Shown piece after piece: positions 7,611 through 13,352 of a stretch of DNA of 13,352 nucleotides. Numbering within the stretch: position 1 is the stretch's first letter; every line of letters starts with the position of its first letter. The notes beneath the pieces were generated by a model. It saw only the letters and a list, made by a program, of their open reading frames with translations, did no database searches and had not been told where the DNA came from. The position numbers and the translations under genes are program-made. Where the stretch lies: NCBI GenBank assembly GCA_002409405.1, contig DHNG01000025.1:10210-23561 (forward strand). Reading direction: 5' to 3'. This DNA comes from Flavobacteriales bacterium UBA5422 (lineage in GTDB: Bacteria; Bacteroidota; Bacteroidia; Flavobacteriales_D; Crocinitomicaceae).

Positions 7611-9004
7611 GTGTCAATGCTGTGGTTTGCTTTGCCGGACAAAGATAAACATGCTTTATAATCAATGGATAATAATAACCCTAAAAATGGCAACAACGGC
7701 GCTCGAATACGCACAAGTACGCCAAAAATAATCGATGTGAATCCTGCCATAAATGCAATTACCAATACAAATCCAACCGCAAACATGAGAATTTCGTTGG
7801 ACTGAATAACCTGTAAGCGGAATCTGAATTTATTGATAAAAAACCAGGCAGTCATCGCGATAAAGAAAATACTTTCAATTCCGTTGAAAATAAACGAAGG
7901 TCGCAATGCTTCCCAAATAAACGGTCGGTAGATCCCTGCAATGATGCTGGCGGGAAGTACTTTCAAAATCCCGACAGGTGTGTATTCTATATCTCCCAAT
8001 GAATAGCGTTTTCCATCGTCTCCTCCATAGACAGACGTGTTTTGTTCAAAATCCTGCTGAACGATCATTGCATCTGACAAAGCATCGCTGGAATTCAACA
8101 AATCAACAGCTGAAAAATAAGCAATCACATACACGAATGCTCCGGCAATTCCTGCATAAATGACTGATTTGATTAACAGCCTCAACACCGCAAACGATTG
8201 TATTTTGTTGATGAGACTTGTTGAATACATCAGAATCAACGGAATAAACATCGCATACAAAATAAATGGCCGGGTATTATAAATAATAGCCGTAAAAAAG
8301 AGCAGCCACCACCAGTATTTTATTTTAGAGAATAAAGATCCTGGAGTTTTCAAAACCCTGTACAAATAGTAGATAATAAATAAAATAGAGACAAAAACAA
8401 CCGTATCTTTCGAAACACCGGAGGACCAGAAAGCAACAGAAGGTAAAAACAACACAAAAATCGGGAGCAATCGCCGGTTAAAAATCCCTAATTGACTGGT
8501 AATTGTATAAATTTTCCACGTTGCGTTAGCTGCAATAAATGAAAAAAGAGCTGTACAGGCAAAGTAACTATCAAAAGTGATCAATCGGAAAAAAGCAAGA
8601 ATTTTAGCAATGAAAAGAGACTCTTCTTCCAAATAGATAAACCGGTAGGGATAACCAGTGTGGTAATTAAATAACCCATACAAGCGTTCCATTGTCGGTG
8701 GGTTTGCCATCACCTCCCGGAAATTATCAAAGTTGTGAAACAGCAACTTCTTAATCGCACCGGAGGAAGTCCAGTAGGAAAACGTATCTCCTCCTTGCTC
8801 GACAAAAAACAGGTAGAACATCCCGAATACATACGAAAAGAACAGCTTATAAAATACGTTCTGCCGAAAAAGGACGATATCCCGTTTGTCTGCCAACGAA
8901 CTGGATTTGAAAAAAGTCCATGCGATTACGATTGTGAGGAACAACAACGTTGACAAGATATTTGTCGGGCTTAAAAGTATGTTGTATGCGTTAAATACCT
9001 CCAT
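7607..9004 (-). CDS. Multi-pass membrane protein resembling a polysaccharide polymerase (Wzy/EpsG-like)
   Basis: A 465-aa protein with roughly 10-12 hydrophobic segments. Conserved-looking features outside the helices are GGDTFSYW (71-78), FLPSVAFWSSGVSKD (186-200), NTRPF (243-247) and a C-terminal VRIRAPLLPF (431-440). The pattern of a GDT-xx-YW loop, a WSSGxxKD loop, and arginines in late loops is what I associate with the Bacteroidota branch of Wzy/EpsG-type polymerases. A soluble loop at about 299-345 is probably periplasmic. The ATGA overlap with a Wzx-like flippase gene supports a joint role in assembling an envelope polysaccharide. The family is not named with certainty; a generic conserved membrane protein is the fallback. 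Confidence 0.65.
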   Translation of the reverse strand: MEVFNAYNILLSPTNILSTLLFLTIVIAWTFFKSSSLADKRDIVLFRQNVFYKLFFSYVFGMFYLFFVEQGGDTFSYWTSSGAIKKLLFHNFDNFREVMANPPTMERLYGLFNYHTGYPYRFIYLEEESLFIAKILAFFRLITFDSYFACTALFSFIAANATWKIYTITSQLGIFNRRLLPIFVLFLPSVAFWSSGVSKDTVVFVSILFIIYYLYRVLKTPGSLFSKIKYWWWLLFFTAIIYNTRPFILYAMFIPLILMYSTSLINKIQSFAVLRLLIKSVIYAGIAGAFVYVIAYFSAVDLLNSSDALSDAMIVQQDFEQNTSVYGGDDGKRYSLGDIEYTPVGILKVLPASIIAGIYRPFIWEALRPSFIFNGIESIFFIAMTAWFFINKFRFRLQVIQSNEILMFAVGFVLVIAFMAGFTSIIFGVLVRIRAPLLPFLGLLLSIDYKACLSLSGKANHSIDT

Positions 9005-9015
9005 CTGTTTTGAAG

Positions 9016-9034
9016 TGTCTAAACTGATTAGACA
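9016..9034 (-). repeat. Inverted repeat in the leader of the polymerase-like gene
   Basis: TGTCTAA-ACTGA-TTAGACA is a perfect 7-bp inverted repeat with a 5-nt spacer, ending 11 bases before the ATG (9002-9004). It could be an operator for a dimeric repressor or a small leader hairpin that limits ribosome access. A weak -7-like TATCTTTC lies just upstream on the minus strand (9038-9045). Confidence 0.35.
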
Positions 9035-9078
9035 TGCGAAAGATAATCATAATCGGGAAAACCGAAAGTGATCTCCAT

Positions 9079-9107
9079 AAAAAAGGCCGTCGGTTAAGAC
9101 AGCCCTT
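9079..9107 (-). terminator. Intrinsic terminator of sppA
   Basis: Read on the minus strand: AAGGGCTGTC, loop TTAACC, GACGGCCTT, then more T. This gives a 10-bp stem with two G-U pairs and a run of six T. It begins 25 bases after the sppA stop codon and precedes the polymerase-like gene, so it separates the two transcription units. Confidence 0.8.
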
Positions 9108-9132
9108 CAATTCTCTATGATGAAATATTATA

Positions 9133-10929
9133 TTATTTGAAATCGATCACAAACGGCATTCTCATTTGAATTCCGGACATGCTTTCCAATTTCACCAGTT
9201 TTTCGTATTGTTTCATTAATTCTACCGGCATTTTTCCGGACATGGAAACAGATGAATTTTTCTTTGAATCTTCCAATTGTTCCATAATTGCTTCAAACGG
9301 ATCTTCTTCAACAAACGGGTAGTAAAGAACTTTTGCCTCTTTTACTCCGGCTGTTTTCGCTGCATAATTGATTGCATCTTTCAATCCTCCAAGCTCGTCC
9401 ACTAATCCAACTCTCAACGCATCCGTCCCTGTCCATACGCGACCTCTCGCAATCGTATTTACCTGATCGGTTGTCATTCCGCGTCCTTCTGCTACACGAT
9501 TCAGGAAGTCCATGTAAATATCATCTACTTCTGCCTGAATGTTACTCAATTCTTCCGGTGTCATTTTTCTGTTGAGAGAGAATGCCGCATGTTTGTTCGT
9601 TTGAACATAATCGAACGACAATCCAAGTGTATTTTTCATAAAATCGCCGGTGTAAGGAATCATTCCGAATACCCCGATAGAACCTGTAATTGTTGTCGGC
9701 TCTGCAAAAATACGTGTCGCAGGAGTTGCAATGTAATAACCACCCGATGCAGCTACATCTCCCATGGAAACGATCACTTTCTTCTTCTCATTGGTCAACT
9801 TCACTTCTCGCCAGATCTCATCACTTGCCAATGCACTTCCTCCAGGAGAGTTGATTCGCAAAACAACTGATTTAATTGTTTTATTTGCCCGTGCATCTCT
9901 CAGTAATTTACAGATTTCTTTTGATGTCAATCCGTCTCCATCCACAGAAACGTCACCTGATGCAACAATCACAGCAATATTAGGACTTCCATCCTGCATC
10001 AGAATCTGGTCATTTCTGAATTTCGATTTCGCATATTTTTCAAATTCAACCAGTTTCAAATCCCGGTCAGCAGACAATTTTACTTTTTTCTTGATGATAT
10101 CAATGACTTCATCTCTGTACTTCACGGCATCCACCAGTTTGTATTCAGCAGCGTCTTTCACACGTTTAATCAGCATCTCTTCCGCATAACGGTCCAGATC
10201 TGCCTCATTTAATTTTCGGTCTGCCGCGATATCTACACGCATTTCTTTCCAGATGTTATCAATATATGTCTGCATTTGCAAACGGCTGGAATCACTCATT
10301 TTTTCCAGGAAGAACGGTTCTACCGCACTCTTGAAATCATTGTTTTTACCCCGGATAATTTCTACATCAATTCCCAGTTTATCAAATGTGTTTTTAAAGA
10401 ATGTCAATTCTCCTCCCAATCCTAAAAATGCCATTGTTGAAGTAGGAAAGCCATAAATTTCATTTGCTGCGGATGAGATGTAGTATTTCCCCAGTCCAAT
10501 CAATTCTCCGGAGTTGTACGCCACAACAAACTTTCCGCTTTTTTCAAAATCATTGATTGCATTTCTGATCTCTTTTGCAGTCGCATATCCACATGAAATA
10601 TTTCCCAATTCCAGGAAAACTCCTTTTATGTTCTTATCACTTTTTGCTTTTTCAAACCCATATAACAAGTCACTCAATCCCAGGTTGGTGTTCATGGTAA
10701 ATGTGCTGAAGTCCATTTCAGAGTTTGTTTTTTCACCGATCACACCATCCAGTTTGACGTGCAATACTGAATTTGCTTCTGCTTTTACCGGAGTAGATTT
10801 AGGTGTAAGGCTCCCGATTATCCCTCCCAATATCATGAAAAAAATAATTGATCCGACAATCGATGCAACAAGAACAGCAACAAAGCTCGGCCAGAATATT
10901 CTTCCAAAAGTTAATCTCTTTCGTTTCAT
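9133..10929 (-). CDS. sppA: Signal peptide peptidase SppA, 67K type
   Basis: A membrane-anchored serine protease that degrades cleaved signal peptides and other membrane-embedded fragments. The 598-aa length fits the long, tandem-domain form. One N-terminal helix (12-38) anchors it, with the protease outside the cytosol. The N-terminal half carries the general-base lysine in DFKSAVEPFF (K200) and the C-terminal half carries the nucleophile in GDVAASGGYYIATP (S395). These match the Lys/Ser dyad of E. coli SppA. RINSPGGSALASDEIWREV (358-376) and TGSIGVFG (415-422) are further S49-family motifs. The ATG at 10929 is supported by the basic MKRKR leader before the anchor. It is monocistronic by context: own promoter element upstream and terminator downstream. 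Confidence 0.96.
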   Translation of the reverse strand: MKRKRLTFGRIFWPSFVAVLVASIVGSIIFFMILGGIIGSLTPKSTPVKAEANSVLHVKLDGVIGEKTNSEMDFSTFTMNTNLGLSDLLYGFEKAKSDKNIKGVFLELGNISCGYATAKEIRNAINDFEKSGKFVVAYNSGELIGLGKYYISSAANEIYGFPTSTMAFLGLGGELTFFKNTFDKLGIDVEIIRGKNNDFKSAVEPFFLEKMSDSSRLQMQTYIDNIWKEMRVDIAADRKLNEADLDRYAEEMLIKRVKDAAEYKLVDAVKYRDEVIDIIKKKVKLSADRDLKLVEFEKYAKSKFRNDQILMQDGSPNIAVIVASGDVSVDGDGLTSKEICKLLRDARANKTIKSVVLRINSPGGSALASDEIWREVKLTNEKKKVIVSMGDVAASGGYYIATPATRIFAEPTTITGSIGVFGMIPYTGDFMKNTLGLSFDYVQTNKHAAFSLNRKMTPEELSNIQAEVDDIYMDFLNRVAEGRGMTTDQVNTIARGRVWTGTDALRVGLVDELGGLKDAINYAAKTAGVKEAKVLYYPFVEEDPFEAIMEQLEDSKKNSSVSMSGKMPVELMKQYEKLVKLESMSGIQMRMPFVIDFK

Positions 10930-10960
10930 AATTTCGAATTTTAGTGTTAATATCCAGTTA

Positions 10961-10968
10961 CAAATGTA
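10961..10968 (-). promoter_or_regulatory. Putative -7 element TACATTTG of sppA
   Basis: An exact TAnnTTTG match on the minus strand, 31 bases before the sppA ATG, giving a short leader of about 25 nt. TTG trinucleotides occur slightly closer than the usual -33 spacing (plus-strand CAA at 10980 and 10984), so only the -7 part is convincing. Confidence 0.45.
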
Positions 10969-11023
10969 TTTCTAAATTACAATCAATCTATATTTATTAC
11001 ATGAAAGGTAACCTCTTTTATGT

Positions 11024-11073
11024 AAACGGTAATTTGCAATGATGTAAGCAATTTTTCACTCCATAAACCGTTT
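11024..11073. repeat. Imperfect inverted repeat between the divergent sppA and methyltransferase promoters
   Basis: AAACGGT (11024-11030) and ACCGTTT (11067-11073) are a 7-bp inverted repeat, enclosing a TTGC/GCAA pair. The structure is followed by T residues on the plus strand. It could be an operator, a small hairpin, or chance in AT-rich DNA. The rest of the 222-bp gap shows no coding sequence. Confidence 0.25.
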
Positions 11074-11139
11074 TGTACATTTAATCCCGTGATATTGTCC
11101 GTTTAAATAATTATTGCAACTGGAATAACAATCCGTGTT

Positions 11140-11147
11140 TATATTTG
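11140..11147 (+). promoter_or_regulatory. Putative -7 element TATATTTG immediately upstream of the RNA methyltransferase
   Basis: An exact TAnnTTTG match that ends four bases before the ATG at 11152, the same arrangement as at menD. A TTG at 11114-11116 is 23 bp upstream, at the long end of acceptable -33 spacing. The predicted transcript is leaderless or nearly so. Confidence 0.5.
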
Positions 11148-11151
11148 TCAC

Positions 11152-11634
11152 ATGAAAACAAAAAACGAAGCAGGCTACTATGCCATCGGTATTTTTCGCG
11201 GGAAGACACATCACAACCTGGGTACTCTCTGGCGTTCTGCATACGTTTTAGGAGCACAGTATATCTTTACAGTAGAAAACAAATACAAAAAACAAACATC
11301 TGATGTTGTCAGAGCATGGTCACGGATTCCGCTTTTTCATTATGCAACTTTTGATGACCTGCTGGAAAATATCCCTTACGACTGCCGTCTGGTTGGGGTT
11401 GAATTGGATGACAATGCAGAATGGCTACACGAATTCGATCATCCGAAACGCGCCATTTACCTGTTGGGAGCCGAAGATTCCGGTTTACCTGATTATGTCA
11501 GAGAGAAATGCCATATGCTATTACGCTTACCCGGAAATTCATCGCTGAATGTTGGAGTAACAGGTGGAATTGTGATGCACGACAGAGTCACGAAAGTTCC
11601 GACTATTTTACCTCCTGATCATAAAGAAATGTAA
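11152..11634 (+). CDS. SpoU/TrmH-family RNA 2'-O-methyltransferase
   Basis: A 160-aa single-domain SPOUT methyltransferase that would transfer a methyl group from S-adenosylmethionine to a ribose 2'-OH in tRNA or rRNA. The three family motifs are present: NLGTLWRSAYVLG (22-34, with the Asn and Arg), AIYLLGAEDSGLP (101-113) and LRLPGNSSLNVGVTGGIV (124-141), which form the trefoil-knot cofactor site. There is no extra RNA-binding domain, so a TrmL- or TrmH-like role with dimerisation is likely, but the target nucleotide cannot be read from sequence. Motif 3 has GVTGGIVMHDR where many relatives have SVAAAI. The TonB receptor gene begins 30 bp downstream. Confidence 0.9.
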   Translation: MKTKNEAGYYAIGIFRGKTHHNLGTLWRSAYVLGAQYIFTVENKYKKQTSDVVRAWSRIPLFHYATFDDLLENIPYDCRLVGVELDDNAEWLHEFDHPKRAIYLLGAEDSGLPDYVREKCHMLLRLPGNSSLNVGVTGGIVMHDRVTKVPTILPPDHKEM

Positions 11635-11664
11635 CCAATCTTATAAATAACCAAGTACAACACA

Positions 11665-13352
11665 ATGAAACATTATTTAGCCTTATTATTTACACTGCTT
11701 GGCCTGCACCTCTTTGCACAATCATCGACCATCAGTGGAACGGTGAAAGACGGAGAAAACGGCGAAGACTTGTTTGAAGCACTGATTATTGTTAAAGAGC
11801 TTTCCAATACAGGAGCAAAAACAAATGCATACGGTTTTTATTCCCTGACACTCCCCAACGGAAACTACACACTCATTGTCAGAGCTCCAGGGTACGATCA
11901 CAAAGAAATTGAGGTGGAGCTGACGGCTAGCAAGCGTATGGATTTCGAATTGTTTGTTCCGAGTGCAGTGAAAGAAATTCAGGAAGTAGAGATTACTGCG
12001 ACGAAAGAAAATGACAACATTACCAAATCGGGAATGGCTGTAACAACTCTGACGCCAAAAGATATTGAAACGATCCCTGTTATTTTCGGTGAAAAAGACA
12101 TTGTTAAAACACTCCAACTGACTCCCGGAGTAAAGTCCGCAGGGGAAGGAAATGCCGGATTCTATGTTCGTGGAGGAGGTGCTGACCAGAATTTGGTGTT
12201 AATTGACGAAGCTCCGGTATACAATGCCTCTCACCTACTTGGATTCTTTTCTGTTTTTAACTCAGATGCCATCAAAGACGTTTCTTTGTATAAATCGGGA
12301 ATTCCGGCCGAATACGGAGGTCGCGCCTCTTCTGTGATGGATGTGAAAATGAAAGAGGGAAATAACAAAAAATTTGGTGTTTCCGGAGGATTAGGGCTGA
12401 TTTCTTCACGTTTAGCGGTTGAAGGTCCCATCGTGAAAGATAAAGGTTCATTCATTGTTTCCGGAAGAAGAAGTTACCTCGATTTGTTTCTCAAAGCATC
12501 CAAAGACCAGGACTTAAAAAACACCAAACTCTATTTTTACGACCTGAATTTAAAAGCAAACTACAAGATAACAGACAGAGACAGAATTTTCTTGTCTGGT
12601 TATTTTGGTAGAGACAACCTGTCATTCAGCGATATTTTCGGATTCACATGGGGAAATGCGACCGGGACATTGCGCTGGAACAGAATTATCAATGAAAAAT
12701 TGTTTTCCAATACATCTGTCATTTTCAGTAATTTCAATTATAGCTTTGACATTGGCGCCGATAATGAAAAATTCGGGGTAAGTGCATCCATTCAGGATTG
12801 GAATGTAAAACAGGATTTTAACTATTATGCCAACAGAAATAACTCGTTGAAATTCGGTTTCAATGCGATCTATCACACGTTCAAACCAGGAGAATTAAAA
12901 TCAACTGTCTCTGCTTTCAACACATTGAAAGTCGCAGACCAGTACGCGCTGGAGTTCGGTGTCTATGCACAAAATGATCAAAAAATCGGTGACTGGTTTT
13001 CCATCATGTATGGAGTTCGTTATTCCGGCTTCAACTACATGGGGAAAGGCAAGGCTTACGAATACGATGAGAATGGGGTCAAAACCAACGAAACAGCCTA
13101 CAAGGACTTTGAAACAATCAAGTACCATCATTTTCTGGAACCACGGGTATCTATGAGCTTTATTTTATCCGATAAAAACTCAATCAAGCTGGCTTACAAT
13201 CGAAATTCACAGTTCCTGCATCAATTATCCAATTCAACGACAGGGAGTCCGACAGATATCTGGGTTCCGAGTACCAATAACGTAAAACCACAGCTTGCAG
13301 ACCAAGTTGCATTGGGGTACTACCGTAATTTTGCCGATAACACTTATGCATT
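11665..13352 (+). CDS. TonB-dependent outer-membrane receptor (3' end outside window)
   Basis: My translation from the ATG at 11665 is open to the window edge: 562 codons plus two bases. Residues 1-18 form a signal peptide (hydrophobic, ending LFA before QSS). Residues about 21-100 are a carboxypeptidase-regulatory-like beta-sandwich (TISGTVKD, NAYGFYSLTLPNGNYTLIVR), typical of Bacteroidota receptors. Residues about 115-235 are the plug, with LQLTPGVK, FYVRGGGADQNLVLIDEAPV and SGIPAEYGGRASSVMDVKMK. From about 240 alternating aromatic/polar strands start the 22-strand barrel. It imports some TonB/ExbB-energised ligand, perhaps an iron chelate, but the ligand is not evident. No SusD partner is visible on this side. 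Full length would be expected near 750-900 aa. Confidence 0.95.
   Translation, partial: MKHYLALLFTLLGLHLFAQSSTISGTVKDGENGEDLFEALIIVKELSNTGAKTNAYGFYSLTLPNGNYTLIVRAPGYDHKEIEVELTASKRMDFELFVPSAVKEIQEVEITATKENDNITKSGMAVTTLTPKDIETIPVIFGEKDIVKTLQLTPGVKSAGEGNAGFYVRGGGADQNLVLIDEAPVYNASHLLGFFSVFNSDAIKDVSLYKSGIPAEYGGRASSVMDVKMKEGNNKKFGVSGGLGLISSRLAVEGPIVKDKGSFIVSGRRSYLDLFLKASKDQDLKNTKLYFYDLNLKANYKITDRDRIFLSGYFGRDNLSFSDIFGFTWGNATGTLRWNRIINEKLFSNTSVIFSNFNYSFDIGADNEKFGVSASIQDWNVKQDFNYYANRNNSLKFGFNAIYHTFKPGELKSTVSAFNTLKVADQYALEFGVYAQNDQKIGDWFSIMYGVRYSGFNYMGKGKAYEYDENGVKTNETAYKDFETIKYHHFLEPRVSMSFILSDKNSIKLAYNRNSQFLHQLSNSTTGSPTDIWVPSTNNVKPQLADQVALGYYRNFADNTYA

Noticed and set aside
9764..10189. 141-aa plus-strand frame opposite sppA
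   Set aside because: It is antisense to strongly conserved SppA coding sequence and its Ser/Phe-rich composition is that of a reverse-strand shadow.
11722..12117. 131-aa minus-strand frame
   Set aside because: It is antisense to the TonB receptor signal, carboxypeptidase-like and plug domains, which translate cleanly on the plus strand.

Overview
The window reads as an ordinary chromosomal segment of a Bacteroidota bacterium, most likely a member of the Flavobacteriia (lineage inferred). The signs are a TonB-dependent receptor with an N-terminal carboxypeptidase-regulatory-like domain, a menaquinone gene, moderate-to-low GC, almost no Shine-Dalgarno sequences, and several upstream regions with the Bacteroidota -7 promoter element TAnnTTTG. 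I see no tRNA, rRNA, CRISPR array, insertion sequence, integrase or phage gene.

Left block (1-4234, all minus strand, transcribed right to left): three tightly packed genes. They encode an exported ankyrin-repeat protein, a small exported DUF2271 protein, and a four-helix PepSY membrane protein fused to a cytosolic flavodoxin/FAD/NAD(P)H reductase. The DUF2271 protein carries D-G-I-T-G-A-S, which fits the D-x-x-(S/T)-G-A-(S/T) pattern that ApbE-type FMN transferases modify with covalent FMN. The best reading of the operon is a transmembrane relay: NAD(P)H to FAD to FMN in the cytosol, across the membrane through PepSY helices with conserved-looking histidines, then to a periplasmic flavoprotein. 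This is the most interesting part of the window. An AT-rich palindrome/inverted repeat sits at the 3' end of the operon, at the window edge.

Middle block: a 357-bp divergent intergenic region, then menD on the plus strand (menaquinone biosynthesis). menD converges, with only 4 bp between stop codons, on a minus-strand pair: a Wzx-like flippase and, overlapping it by ATGA, a multi-pass protein resembling a polysaccharide polymerase. A clear intrinsic terminator separates this pair from sppA (67K-type signal peptide peptidase), also on the minus strand.

Right block: a 222-bp divergent promoter region, then a small SpoU/TrmH-family RNA methyltransferase on the plus strand. Thirty bases later comes a TonB-dependent receptor that runs off the right edge, with 562 codons visible and no stop.

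The genes fall into largely independent units. Links between them are only thematic: envelope redox chemistry, the quinone pool, envelope polysaccharide, membrane proteolysis and outer-membrane uptake.
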